The position numbers and the translations under genes were made by a program. The notes under the pieces are model-generated. The model ran no database searches and had not been told where the DNA came from. It was given only the letters and a program-made list of their open reading frames with translations. Shown piece after piece: positions 10,131 through 23,081 of a stretch of DNA of 64,000 nucleotides. This DNA comes from Casuarina equisetifolia. Its lineage: Eukaryota; Streptophyta; Magnoliopsida; Fagales; Casuarinaceae. Every line of letters begins with the position of its first letter. Position 1 is the first letter of the stretch. The stretch lies in assembly GCA_028551475.1 (NCBI GenBank), contig CM052354.1, forward strand, positions 22,591,258 through 22,655,257. The letters are read 5' to 3'.

Positions 10131-12300
10131 AAACCCAACATCTCTCTCTCTGTCTCTCTCCTGCCGTTTCGATTCTCTCTTAGATATCATTCGAATTTGA
10201 AGCTCCAGAGGTTAATTCTCCGTGTTTTCAAATTCCTATGACACTGCGTTGTTGTCTGTAGAGTGTTTTTTGGGCCAATTTTCTTGGAGTTGCTTGCCAA
10301 GCTGAGGAGTCTTCTTCGTGGGTCTTTGCTGTCCGCCGTGTTAAAAACGTACGACTTTTTTACTTCTGTTGGAAGAAGCATGAAGATCGGAAAAGATTTT
10401 CGAAGAGGAGTGTCTCTGATTGGAGTTTCGTGCTCGTCGCTACTGTGCCTGTAGAGGGTACTCTGGTAGTCTTTGGCCTTTACTACCGTTGGATGATTTC
10501 TAGGGTTTGATAAGGTTTTCTAGGTGAGTAAGTTTGCTCTTTGTTCTTGTCAGCTTTTAAAGTTTAATTTTTTTCACTTTATATCTATGGGTAATCAATC
10601 GTTTTCATTTATTGTTCTTTTTGTTTCCTTGTCTTCTTTGTTGCTTCTCGACCTGTTTTCAATTTTGGAATTTTTTATTTTTTATTTATTTTTCTGTGGT
10701 CTTGAGATAAATGAATGTGTTCATTGAGAACCTCAAACTTTCTAATTTGGTGGTTTTGTTTGCCCGGGCGGCCGTGGCGTATAGTTGACTAATTATTTGT
10801 CCTTTTTCTCTGTATAAAATTGCGAAATACTCTTGGAAATGTGGCAGAGTGGTGATCAATTGAGATGCCTTCTAAAGTTCTATACTTTTAACTTTATCTT
10901 GTATAAAGTTTACATTTTGTAAAGATGGGTATGTATAAAGTTTGCTCTGGGGTAGGATCCACATCGCTATGTGGTTTTGAAATGCTATAGAGTGTGATAG
11001 TGACTGACGACATTTTGAGATTTTCCGTTTGCCGTGGAAAACGGACGATGAGATAAAACCCAAGTATGGATAATTTAATTCTATCTAATCTGTGATACAC
11101 ACCACTATATTTTTACACTTCGATTCCTGTTCTTGGGCCTATATTCCTGAATGGTTCATTAACTAGTTTTGGTTTGTGAATTGTTTAAAATGTTTTTTTG
11201 TTGGCGGCAAGTATCTATTATATTATATTCTTTGCGCCTGACTAGAAACAAACTGCTTTAATTTCTCTTTTCTTTTTTAATGTTTTATACATTAAAGCTG
11301 GTGCGGCTTTTGGAAGCTAGCCAGATTGTTTGCTGGTTTTGCTGGTTAATTTAGGTTGCATTTTGGCTCATTGACTTTATTGTACCTGTATGGCTTTTCA
11401 TTGCCATGATTTCTGTCCTGCCTACCAAGAGTTAATTGGAGCCTCCTATTGATGATGCATTTAGTGAGCAAATAGAATGAGGTTGTAAAGACTTCCAGAC
11501 TTGGTTTTGGTGCCACGCTTTATATTGGAAATGAAATGTGTTAGTCTCATTGTGGCGTGGGAGTCATCTCTAAGACTATGAGATTGTTGGTCCTTGGGAC
11601 TCCATGTTCTAGATAGTATGGAAATAGTTTATAAGTGGGCTCTTACCGTAGAGGATTTAAGAGGAATTGGGGAAAGATTTTATGTTCATCATGGTTCTAC
11701 TTTCTTGGGAGGTGGAGCATTGCATCTGGGCCATGTTTATCTCAAATTGAAAGGGCTTATATCACATTTGCTTTATTTGTTGAGGGCCTCTGGCCTTGCT
11801 TCAAAACTGATAGATACCTTTGTTTATAGTGATCTAATACAGGATGAAGTGAGGCTAATATGTTGCATATTTCCTACTTGTGCTTGAGATTTGAAGGTGG
11901 CTTTATATGTTAGTTGTATTGAGTGGTACAAACATAATCACTGCATAAGGTTGCAAATTGACTGGCCATCTTATAAGTATTCTGACTGAGATTGAATTGT
12001 TAGAATCTGTTTTATTAAGCGCCTTATCAATCGCCATTTATGAACATTTTTTATGTCTTGTTCTTGCTTTTCTGCTCTTAATAGTGTCAAATGTATCTTT
12101 AATGATAGATGATTATGAATTTGGGTTGAAGATCAGGTTTGGTTTGCTGAGACATTTTTTAGTTGCTCTCAACTTGGTGTGGCCATCCTTTTTCTTCTGT
12201 TTTATATGAGATAAGCTGAAAGTAACTTTTTTCCTTTTTTTCCCTTGAAAACTGGTTTCAGCTGGTGAGAGTGACAGAAGGAAGTAAAAGGTAAGGCAGT
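10131..12300 (+). other. Probable 5' leader exon and leader intron of the WEB-family gene
   Basis: A CT-rich stretch (10141-10161) typical of plant transcription starts is followed by a leader with donor TAG|GTGAGT at 10523/10524 and acceptor TTTCAG|CT at 12261/12262. This gives a 1738-bp intron ending 39 nt before the ATG at 12301. The transcription start is not determinable. The intron holds an open frame at 11594-11887 with no recognisable product. Intron borders are seen; use in the transcript is inferred. Confidence 0.55.
10380..10454 (+). promoter_or_regulatory. Upstream ORF (24 codons) in the WEB-gene leader
   Basis: ATG at 10380 and TAG at 10452-10454, wholly inside the proposed leader exon. 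A second five-codon uORF starts near 10494 (ATGATTTCTAGGGTTTGA). Both end before the leader donor at 10523, so they would precede the main ATG in spliced mRNA and could lower its translation. This depends on where transcription begins. Confidence 0.35.
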
Positions 12301-15126
12301 ATGGTTGCGAAAGGCCCTCAAAATGCTACCAACTCTACCAACCCTAAGGTGGAGGTGGGAGAGATTGACACCAGTGCACCATTTCAATCGGTTAAAGATG
12401 CTGTTAACCTATTTGGTGAAGGTGCTTTCTCAGGGGAAAAACCTGCCATTAAGAAGACAAAACTACACTCTGCAGAGGTATTTCATGCTTCTCCTAAATC
12501 AATTAAAGTATGCAGGCAATACGAGTACAAGTTTTTGTTTGAATTAATTAGATTCTTGCTTCCTATATCTTGGGTAAAGGTGGTCGGTTTTAGTTTTTTT
12601 TAGCGAAAGCTATTTTTCTTCTTCATTGTGTCAGTATTTTGAAAGTAGTACTTCAATGGTAGAAGCATGTTTGAGGGGAATGATACATATGTACACAGTG
12701 GCTAACAAATGTGTGGACCATTTTGCTATATTGCCCGTGAGCAATTCCCAGTATTTTGGAGTTTTCTCCCACAACACCAATACCTTCCCCCTCCCTTCTT
12801 TCCCCAGCCCCCCAGCAGGGTGCCCATCTGCAGTGCCCGGTTTTTGGTTAGTGAAAAGTGAAGTTTTCTGCTTGTAATGTTGCTAAGGTTGTAAATTTAT
12901 AAAATATTTTATGTGCGATCATTTCTGTAGTGCATATTCTTCAGTTTTTGGTATTCTTTCAGAAATTGTCTATTTGCTGAAAAATATTTAACAGATGATA
13001 TTTCCAGTATTATCAAAAATTGATTCTTATAGGCTCTTCTCTTGTTAAGGTTCTGTAACAGTGGATGCAAGTGAGGGTGTTTTTACTACAGAATTAAGAG
13101 GGAACTCTTGATTTTAGTGTGTCTAGGTAGAAGGCTGTGATAGCTTTTCCTTTTTTGGGGACTTGAGCAAATTCTATTTTTGCTGTTACGGACTCTTAAG
13201 TTACTGTGATATGGTTAATTACTGGAGATTTTTGTACAAAGGAGCACTGCTAAGTTTTGTTCAGTCATGCAAAGCAAGTTATGCAGCTGCTCGCTTTCAG
13301 TTTCTAGACATTGTTTTTGATTTATTGGTATTTCTCTGCAGAGAGTAATCGTGAAGGAGACACAGCTTCACCTGGCGCAGAAAGAGCTGAACAAGTTGAA
13401 GGAACAACTACAGAATGCTGAAACTACTAAATCCCAAGCCCTTGTAGAGCTTGAGAAGGCTAAAAGAACAGTTGAGGATTTGACTCAGAACTTGAGTTCA
13501 CTTAGTGAATCCAGGGAATCTGCACTGAAAGCAACGGAGGCTGCAAAGAACCAGGCAAAGCAGATTGCAGAAGCAAACTCTGACGAACCCATTGGAACTA
13601 ATGGAGCTTGGAAGCAAGACTTAGAAAGTTCAAGAGAGCAGTACATGTCGGTGATTTCTGAACTTGATTCTGCGAAACAAGAACTAAGGAGAATTCGACA
13701 GGACTGTGATGCATCCTTGGAAGGGAAAGTTGCTGCTTTCAAGCAAGCATCAGAGGCAGAAGATGCAGCCAAAGAAAACATGGAGAAAGCTAGTGAGCTC
13801 TCCAGGGAAATTTCAGCTGTGCAGGAGTCAATTGAGCAAGTGAAGCTGGCAACTTCAGAAGCCCAGCAAGAGCAAGCAAAGATATTTGCTGAGAAGGATG
13901 TTCAGAGAGAGTCATATAAAGCTGCCCTGGAAGAGTCGGCAAAGAAATTTCTGGCTTTGAATAGAGAATTGGATCCTGAACTCACCAAAAATCTTGAAGC
14001 ACAGCTGGCTAACACAGTTACTGAAATAGGGACTCTGCAAAAGGAAATGGAAAATGCAAAGGCTTCAGATTTAGATTGTGTGAGAACTGTCACTTCTGAG
14101 CTTGATGATGCTAAGGAGTCGCTCCATAAGGTTGCAGAAGAGGAGACCTCCTTGCGAAAGTTGGTGGAAGCTCTTAAGGCAGAGATGGATAATGTGAAGA
14201 AAGAGCATTCTGAACTGAAGGCGAAGGAAGCGGAAACAGAGTCCATAGCTGGGAATCTGCATGTCAAGCTCCATAAGGTTCGGTCTGAGCTTGAGGGATG
14301 CCTCATGGAGGAATCTAAAGCAAGAGGTGCTTCTGAGGAAATGATATCCACACTTAACCAGCTTTCTTTAGAAGCTGAAAATGCCAAGCAAGAGGCAGAA
14401 GAGATGGAGACTAAAGCAGAGGAGTTGAAGAAAGAAGCTGAAGCTACCAAAATAGCATTAGAAGAAGCTGAAACAAGGCTGCGAGTTGCATTGGAAGAAG
14501 CTGAAGAAGCAAAAGCAGCAGAGGCAAGAGCCCTCGATCAGATTAAGGTCTTATCAGAGAGAACTAATGCTGCACGTGCGTCAACCTCTGAGTCTGGTGC
14601 CAAGATCACAATATCAAGGGAAGAGTTTGAGTCTTTAAGCCGTAAAGTTGAGGAGTCTGATACATTAGCAGAAATGAAAGTGGGAGCTGCTAACGCTCAG
14701 GTGGAAGCTGTTAAGGCTAGTGAAAACGAGGCCCTTAAGAGGTTAGAGGCAGCTCAGAAGGAGATTGAGGATATGAAGGCTGAGACCGAGGCAGCTTTGA
14801 AGAGAGCAGAGATGGCTGAATCAGCCAAGAAAGCAGTGGAGGGAGAGCTCCGGAGGTGGCGTGAACGAGAGCAAAAGAAGGCAGCTGAAGCTGCATCTCG
14901 AATATTGGCTGAAAGTGAAATGTCTTCAGAGTCGTCCCCACTCCAGTATAGGGTCCAAAAGCAGAACGCACCTACGACTATCATAGAGACCCGGAAGTTG
15001 GAGAAGGGAAAGAGTTTTGCTACAAAGAAAGTACTCCTTCCTAACATTAGTGGCATCTTTCACCGACGAAAGAACCAGATTGAGGGTGCATCTCCTTCGT
15101 ATCTGCCTGGTGAAAAACCTGTGTGA
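12301..15126 (+). CDS. TREPH1: WEB-family coiled-coil protein, orthologue of Arabidopsis At5g55860 (TREPH1)
   Basis: Two coding exons, 12301-12477 and 13342-15126, with intron GT at 12478 and AG at 13340-13341. The phase-0 junction reads SAE|RVIVKE, and the product is 653 aa, matching the ~650 aa of the family. The N-terminus VEVGEIDTSAPFQSVKDAVNLFGE is the diagnostic WEB/PMI2 (DUF827) start. Residues ~60-560 are almost continuous heptad-rich coiled coil (Glu/Lys/Ala-rich). The block ELRRWREREQKKAAEAASRILAE and the C-terminus PSYLPGEKPV are also family hallmarks, as is the basic VLLPNISGIFHRRKNQ. WEB1/PMI2 relatives work in chloroplast photorelocation. The Arabidopsis orthologue is a phosphoprotein linked to touch response. 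The protein is cytosolic, with no membrane segments. It is intact, with long introns in the leader and after the first coding exon. The orthology call is strong; the physiological role is by homology. Confidence 0.95.
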
Positions 15127-16527
15127 TTTTTTTGTTTTACCAGTCTCTTGTGCGAGTATAAATGGTTGAGAGGGGAACTTGTTTGATTGTGTGTATATTT
15201 GAGACCGATGGAATTAAACTTCCGTCCTCTGGTCTGTTTCGAAGAGGAAAACTGAACCATCTGAAGAAGAGGTTGGAAGCATCCTGTGATTCTGTAAAGT
15301 GCGACATGCCGTTAGATTACTCATCTGAACAGTAGAAATATGAGATTTGGCGTTTGGTAACATCAGCATTTTTTGGTAGCTATCAGGATTTATTAAAGCC
15401 AATCTCTGGGGCCACAGAAGATTTGGTCCCGGATACAGCTACTGAGAATGGCCTTTCATATGCTTCCTTCCAAAAATAATGCTTTTTGCACAACTTGAAC
15501 TATGATTTTGCCTTCTGAATGAAACTTGCAGCTCATGATGCTGTAGTTTTCAGTGATAAAAGTCTTTTTGTCCCTTCTAGTCAATCAAACAGATCACTAG
15601 TGGTTGAACGATAAAAGTCTTTTTGTCCTTTATATTCAATCAAACAGATCACCTGTGGTTGAACATATTGGCTTCTTAGATCCTGTGCAGAACCTTGCTC
15701 CTAAGATAGCAAAACGGATCACCTCCAGAAAATTTGTGTTACTGTTTGATTTTAAAATTAAAAAGACTGGCCCTGCACTTATTCCAAAAATAAATAGCAA
15801 TTCCTGGTAATTTGTAGCGCTTGGTGGTTTCTTGAACACTCTTTTTCAAATATACTAAATTTACTAAAAATATGACCAACTTTTTTTTCATTATTCTCTT
15901 TCAAGGTGATGATTTGCATACATCAAATGTATAAAACTCATCAAGTAGATGATTAATTGTAACTTTTCAAGACTTCTTTCACACTGACCATCTGTATGCA
16001 TCAAATACAACAAACTTATATGATTATACTTGTTTTCCACATGGAGCCTTGGTCAAAAGATCAATTATGTAAGTCACCAAACATTGAAAAGACGGCAACT
16101 TGAGCACATTGCATTATGGTGCTTCCTGTGGTAGAGGAAGGAGTGGCCTGCTTGCCACCCAAACTAAGAAGGGACGAAACAAAAGGCGAAGACTTCGACA
16201 CGGTACCCACAATACCCGTTGCTTGGTCGAAAGATCTACATGGTAAAAGACACTTGGTATGACTATGTAGTCAAGTATCTCCTCGTATGACTAGGGAGTC
16301 AAACGTTGTCGCCAACGCCAAGAAAAATGGAAAGGAAAATTCAAATGCCAACAAATTCTCGGTGCATGGAACGTGTCATCCTCTGCCCAACGGGGACCCA
16401 ACTTCTATCGCAGTAACCCCTCTTCTGGGTTCCTATTCCTTTGGAAAACGGAGCTATTTCATCCGTTCTTTCCGGGAAAATCATCAAACAGAGAGGTTCA
16501 GTTTCGTACGGACGCATCGGGAGTGAT
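15127..16527. other. 3' flank of the WEB gene and promoter region of the Suc_Fer-like gene
   Basis: Contains the probable 3' UTR of the WEB gene (to about 15500), a 55-bp tandem duplication and then AT-rich spacer. GC content rises from about 16300 into the next gene. The frame open at 16287-16526 overlaps the leader in another frame and is not supported. Confidence 0.6.
15555..15664. repeat. 55-bp imperfect tandem duplication
   Basis: GATAAAAGTCTTTTTGTCC begins at both 15555 and 15610, and the following TCAATCAAACAGATCAC and TGGTTGAAC are shared. The two adjacent units are 55 bp each with a handful of mismatches. It lies just past the WEB gene's 3' region. Confidence 0.9.
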
Positions 16528-19500
16528 ATGGCGAGCAACAGAGACAGAGATGACGCTCTGACATTCACAAACCCGTCGTCGTCGTCCTCCCCCATCACAG
16601 TCTCGGACCCTCTGGACAGCTTTCTTACCGACCCCACCTCGCTCATCGGAAGCGCATCCGGGAGCTTCCAGAACGAGGGCTTGCTATCCGCCGACACCAC
16701 AATCAGTGACGCTGAGTTTGGCTTCTCTCGCGCCGACTTCCGAACGAACCAACTCTGTGGGACCGTCGAGTTCTACCAGCGCCATGTCTTTCTCTGCTAC
16801 AAGAACCCCAAGGTCTGGCCCGCCAGAATCGAGGCCTCGGAGTTCGATCGTGTTCCCAGGCTGCTCTCCGCTGCTGTGATGGCCAGGAAGGGTGATATGA
16901 AGAAAGAGGTGGATATTTCTATGTATTCTTGTTTTTAGTTTCTGTTCTGATGAGGGTTGGTTTTGGATTTAATGCGATTGAAATGGGAGATGGGTCTCCG
17001 TGGATTTGCTTTGTTATGAGGACTGATTAGGAGTCTTTTGGTTTCAGTTTTGAAATGGGTTCATCGTCAGTTTAGTGAATTGAAAGGGTTTTGTGCATTT
17101 TGAGAATTGGTTGAGTTTTAGGTTCTAGGATTTTGGTTTCAGTCTACATCATGGATGGATTTTTAAGTTGGTTGTTCCAAAAGGGGTTTTTTGTGCTTTG
17201 TTCATTACTGTTGCGTAAGGAGACCTCTTTTGTGCAACATTTTATGGAGCGTGTGTATATTTGGTGAGTTCAGTTGGGTGTCAAGTGTTTTATGCATTGG
17301 TTCTGTTCTGGGATTCATTTTGGTGTTTCTTATTTGATTGAACTTGCTGTTGATTTCTTTGTTTGTGTGTACATTGTCTGTGTTGGAACTGGGTATTTTA
17401 GCGTCTTGTAAATTGTCTGTGTTTCTGGAGTCATGTGAGGATGTTGGTTATTGCAAAAATTTATTTACATTTTTGTTCAGAATGGTGCATATAATTGACT
17501 CTTCTAATATGACATACATTACCGGAACTGGTTAAAAATTTAAGACTCCAGTATTAGTTAACTGTGTATTTATGGTTTAGCTTTTGGGGATGCTATATCG
17601 CAAAGGATATTTTATTTTAGTTCTGGAAATAAATCAAAATAGTTATTCCCTTAGGTGTACAAAATCATATGAAGATAGTTTAGAAATTCAAGTCTAGGCT
17701 GCCACATCTGGCTTATTCAGTCTGAGTTGTGTTTGCTTCTCTTTTATTTTCAGCTTTTGAACTTTTTGTTGTATCTGCGAAGTTAAGGAGGGCCTTATGA
17801 GTCATAAATCCATCATGCTGAGAGCTTGGTAATCAGAGTACCTGATTTCTTCCACCATTATTTCATTATACAAGGAACCTTTCTGGACTCAATCGTTAGC
17901 AATGATATTACTAGTAAATATTTACAGATTTGTAAAGCTACAATTTTTTGCAGTTTAAAGTACATAAATAGAAACTTCTATCCTACTAATCGTGCTTCAA
18001 ATAATTCATTGTGTGGGGACAATCCAGTGTAGGTTTGGCATTATTTCGTTTGTTTGTTTATATCATCTGCCAGTTGATAGTTTAAGACCTAGATCCAAGA
18101 AATGTTGGTGAATGTAGCCACAAGTTATTGAATTTGATCATAGACTTTTTATTTGCTCCTTATAGAGAGTAGAGATAATGAGTATAGACCCTTTCAGTTA
18201 GGAAAAATGAATAAGCAATATGGTATTGTCAGGTTTGTATTTAGAGAGCAGATAATTCTGTTCATTGAACCATGTTGTTAGCTGGATTCATTATTTGCAT
18301 GGTTCTTTACTGCCTGAAATAGTGTCATACATGTTGCTCACCAATTTCTCACCTTCACGTTCAATTCTCCATCCCCCAAAACGCAACAAGAAAAAACCAA
18401 TTCCCCCTTTTTTTGTGGTATAACAATACCTCATGATAGTTTTCTCTCCTCATCTTTAGACCCGTTTGACAATATGTGAGGGCCATGATGGAACAGAGAC
18501 ATCTAATGGGGACGTACTAATCTTTCCAGACATGATCAGATACAGGTCAATTACACGCTCACTTTGTTTTTTAAATATTTTAAGTAGATGTTTCTTTCCC
18601 TTGAAATTTTAGGCCTTTGAGCCTAGTGAAAAATGCAGGAGATTGACACATTTTGACGTTGACACCTTTGTGGAGGAAGTACTTGTGAAGGATGGTGAAT
18701 GGCTTCCTGGAACTCCTGAAACACTAAAGGGTTCATATATTTTTGTCTGTTCTCATGGATCCCGCGATCGCCGTTGTGGAGTTTGTGGACCTGCTCTTGT
18801 CAATAGATTCAAAGATGAGATAGAATTACATGGTCTTCAAGGTAAAGTGTCTGTCAGCCCATGCTCGCACATTGGGGGCCATAGATATGCAGGAAATCTT
18901 ATCATATTCAGATCACATCTTAGTGGAGAAGTCACTGGACACTGGTAAGGGGATGCATCTCGATTGATCTGTTTTTGCCAAGTAATTTTTTCACATTCTA
19001 TTAGTTAGTTTTTTGTCCTTTGTGAAAAACATTTTTTAGTTCATTGATAATAAAGCCACTGGGGCTTTTTGTGGGGGGGAAAAAAATGCAGGTATGGTTA
19101 TGTTACTCCTGAGGACGTACCGATCTTGCTTGAGCAGCATGTTGTGAAGGAGAAGTTGTGGATGATTTTTGGAGGTAATTGTTTGTATCTTCCATTTTTT
19201 TTCTTTTTCCTTTTTTCTTTCAGGTAAACTGTGGGCTTGCTTTCAATGCAGTTTCATTTCTTAAATATTATCCACCTGCTCTAGAAGCAGACTATAGCAA
19301 AGCTGAATCCACTTTTAATATTGGTTTTAGCTGTGCTATAGGATCTCATGGGAAGCTTTCATGGTTCATGTAATTAGAATGCGGTACATAGGTGTTGATT
19401 TATCAAGATAAGGGTCTGAGAATTTGTGTTTTACTTGTATTTCCTCATGAGCAGATATATGCCAGTTGATCTGCCCCCCTGCTTCTCAGTCTTTCTAAAT

Positions 19501-20054
19501 GTTTGTGTCATGCATGCTTTGGTCCATAGTTCTCCTCTCCAAGTTTGATTTAGTTGAAAACATTGACTACAATCTAATGGAAAACTTTATCCTGAATTCA
19601 GGGGTCAGATGGGTTTATCAGAAGAAGAACAGAAGAAATCCCTAGAACAAAGGCTCCAGTTGACTGGCGAGATAAATGGTGGGAAAAACACTGAAGAACT
19701 CATACAAACACATGTGAGGGAGACACGCTCTACAGCCTGTAGATCTCAGGCTGAGGTGATTGGGTGTTGCAAGGAAAATGGTAACTCGTACTGCTGTCAG
19801 AACCCTGTGTTACCAGAAAATCTCGATAATGCAGACCCCAATGTGGTTGAGGCAAGGTGATGGCTGAAAGGAAGAGCAGCAAGAAGCTAAATTCCTGGGT
19901 CAACTCGAGCAAAGGTACTCGTACACGCAAAGTTTGTACCATGCCAACATGGTTGGAGACCTGGGAACGTGAAGATACGTATGCAGCTCTCTCTGTCGCT
20001 TGTGCTGCAGCATCAGTTGCCATTGCCTACAGTTGCTACAAACAGTTGAGATAA
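16528..20054 (+). CDS. Sucrase/ferredoxin-like (Suc_Fer, Apd1-type) family protein with two apparent 1-bp frameshifts
   Basis: Thioredoxin-like ferredoxin-fold protein of the Suc_Fer family (yeast Apd1 type); the plant function is poorly known. Exons are 16528-16908, 18460-18545, 18639-18944, 19092-19174 and 19602-20054, all with GT-AG borders. The core holds FVCSHGSRDRRCGVCGPAL and VSPCSHIGGHRYAGN, whose Cys and HxxxH residues are the presumed [2Fe-2S] ligands, then GHWYGYVTPEDVP. The C-terminus ends in a single membrane helix (YAALSVACAAASVAIAY) after a conserved TWLETWEREDTY motif, so it is probably tail-anchored. Exon 4 breaks frame at GG 19149-19150. One more G would restore the expected ...VVDDFWRGQMGLS across the exon 4/5 junction. 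A second break lies at GG 19851-19852, before VMAERKSSKK. As written the protein stops early. Splice sites and all motifs are intact, so assembly error is more likely than loss of function. Start ATG 16528 is chosen from the MASNRDRDD start and the continuous frame. Confidence 0.9.
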
Positions 20055-20897
20055 AACTTGAAATCCAATCTTTGTTTTGGTTCGAGATGATAAAACGAGT
20101 CTGAGTACTCTTCCCTTCTTCTCTCCTATCTGTGTAACATATGGTTGCCCCTTCTGAGGCATTAGCCTCTGCAGAAAGTTTGTTAGATTTAGGGGGGTAA
20201 AGGCTTGGAGATAATAATCAGGCAGATGCGTCTGGACGCTTGGGGGGCACTTGGAACTCTTTGCTAAATTATCTTTGTTTCTTGTATTGTGTCTGCTTGA
20301 TGTCTGGAAGGGACGTTTGTACTTTTGTAAATATGTAATCTTTATCTCTCAATTGTGGAAGCTTTGGCACTATTTTGTTACCTGAGATATTCAGTCTGTA
20401 ATCAAGTTTTCTACTGAGTAGTGTGCATTTGTAACTATTTTTGTTTTTTTTCATCTCTGTAACCATGATATTTAGTGAGATGTAAGGATGTTGCAAGCAC
20501 GCATAGTTAGGGTCCTCTATGTGTGCATTGAAGGCTTATACCACTGTTGGTTGTGTTGGAAGATTTATACAGACCATGCAGTAAACACATAAACAAGCAT
20601 GAAAAGGATTTGCTGGTTTCAGCTGCCATGCGAGAGACGCCAAGAAAGTCCAAGATCGCAGAATGGTGTAACTCCAGCAATTATCATAACTTGTAAAAAG
20701 CTTACATTTTGTCTTATAGTTCCTTTATATCATCTACCGATGTGGTAACATCAAATTACATCAGGTTAGCTTTGTCCTTACAGAAACCTGCATTGTCTTT
20801 GAAGCCAGAAAACCCAGAGACTCTCCTCGTTGTTGTCACAGAGTGTTCCGCCGTTAAAGTCGTATGTGTCACCAAGAGAAACTGAATTCTCCAACTA
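20055..20897. other. Tail-to-tail 3' flanks of the Suc_Fer-like and Sec14-like genes
   Basis: 843 bp between two converging stop codons, expected to hold both 3' UTRs. T-rich DNA follows the plus-strand gene (about 20270-20460). No other gene is seen. Confidence 0.7.
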
Positions 20898-23030
20898 TCA
20901 ATCACAGTTCACTTTAAGGCCATTCAGGGACTTCGCAAGTCCATTATGATTTTCCAACTTGTGGAGCTCTGTTTCTATGGTCTTAGCTATCATGGCATCA
21001 TCTGGGTCTGGCTCGGGAATACTTACATGTACTGATCCCTGTCTGATTGGAGAATTAGAATCCACAAGCGCAGCTTGCTGTTTGATATAATCATAGAGCT
21101 GTTGATGGAATTCATGGTCTAGGGAGAAGCAGTTGTCAGTGTTCCCATTTCCACGATGCCTGGACGATCCGGAACCCTCTTTTCTACAAAAGTGCGGGAG
21201 CGATCCGTAATCCATGATCTAGAAACATCTCACCAAAGTTATTATCAAATCAATGGAAAAACTTAGAGATGATAGAACAGTGCGCAGAGAAAAAGAGATG
21301 AAAATTGGCATATAGGAGATACATGTTCAAAGCAACTGTAGCTCATGAGTACAAAACAATCAGTAAGTTGCAAGCAAGGACCAGGAAACTATCTAAATTC
21401 ACTTCCCAGGCTCATTAGACCACCTGAATCTAACCCCCTCGAACAAGAAATTTTCGTACAGCGGATTGGAAGATAAGATGCAACTAATAAGATCCTGGAG
21501 GTCCCAAATCTACCTCCTCGAAAAAAGAAATTTTTATACGATGGAATTGAAGATAGTAAAATTAATAGGATCTGGAGGTTTAAATCCCTCAATTTTCAAA
21601 GAAGACAGATCAAAAGGGACAATTCAATTGTGGGATTGGACTTTGAAATGGTTGCTTTGAACACATCAACTTCCAACAAATATTGTTTAAGCAATTGTAT
21701 AACTTTCTTCATTAATTGCAATGTGACATTTACATTCTTTAATAGGAAAGCTCACAGGTCATTTTAAGAATGAAATTAGTACATCAGCATAAGAATGTCA
21801 TATAATAATGAAAATATTGCAACATCATCTAAGTTATTATAGAAATTTTCCAATAGTATACAGATCGCAACTACTGTAATATCATGAAATACACAAATAA
21901 TATAGAACACGTTAGGATGATCTTATCAACAACATAGAACTTACATAGCAAGAACCATAACTTAGACGTACCCTTCTTGATACATTAAGTATAGCGACAT
22001 ACGATAAATCTGGAGTATCAATTAGGGGTGAAAGAGTACTTTAAGATCTAGATCACATTTTGAATAAACTATTAAGTAGCCAAACATCTTGAGTTGACGC
22101 AACTACTTCAGAAACAGCTAAAAATGAAAACCAACACAATGACATTCAGTTCTTAAAAAAGAATTCTTTTTTTAAAATAAAAAATAAATAAAAGATTTGC
22201 ATATTATGAAAATTGATCAAGTTTCAACATGATGACAAGCAGACCCAAAAATGCTTACTTTCAGCAACTCATCTCTCCCACAACCCTGCAGAACCTGGAT
22301 TTTCCTCCTTGTCCTTTCTTGCAAAAGAGGCTTTACAACCTACCAACAGTCCAAGCGTTAAGCATTTTGTTGTAGAATAAATATGGAGGTAGAAAATACA
22401 ATATTTCAAAGCTTTTTTAAATACAAACCTTCCAACATGCTGAAAATACGTATGGGGCATTCACAATGTAGTATGTCTGTGTCTTCTCCGGATAGTTTAA
22501 GTCGTCAATTGTGGATATTGCAGACAAAATCTGCATAAGATTAAACAGGTCCAAAATAAAATTTTCAGAATAGGTAAGACATTAATTTGGTATGGGATTG
22601 AAAACACTGCTTCGGATATACAAAGAAGCAAATACAAAACCTCATCAGGGAAAGTATAGAATACAGTATGTTTTATAGCCACCACAATGCAAACGGAGAA
22701 AGACTAGAATCCAGAACTTATGCCTCAGTATATGAAAGATCTGTAGGCCAAGGTAGCATCGTGCTTGCCGTTACCAGTTGAACAGTACAGATTGAAAAAA
22801 AAAAAAAATGAAGGCTTTATTTGGTCTTAAACCAATCAAATTTCCAGAAAAAGCCTTGAATCCACTCCACAGTTAAATACCATTCTTTTATCTATAGCCT
22901 ATGGCATCATACAAGAACTTGCGTATATTGAATGGGTTGAAACCTGACAGCTAATAAACCATCCATCAAAAAGAAGGAATATTGAGTTGCAGATCTCGGA
23001 AGTGCAGAACAAAGATTTCTTTTTCTTTTG

Positions 23031-23081
<51 letters not shown>

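Noticed and set aside
11594..11887. 97-codon open frame in the leader intron of the WEB gene
   Set aside because: No recognisable domain, lies inside a well-bounded intron, composition like surrounding intron DNA.
13902..14450. 182-codon minus-strand open frame inside the WEB gene
   Set aside because: Antisense shadow of Glu/Lys/Ala-rich coiled-coil coding sequence, rich in Ser/Phe; no family features.
19179..19373. Open frame after a strong polypyrimidine tract and CAG in the Suc_Fer intron (possible alternative exon)
   Set aside because: Its peptide has no counterpart in the family, and exon 4 to 19602 splicing reproduces the conserved WRGQMGLS region once the missing G is allowed for.
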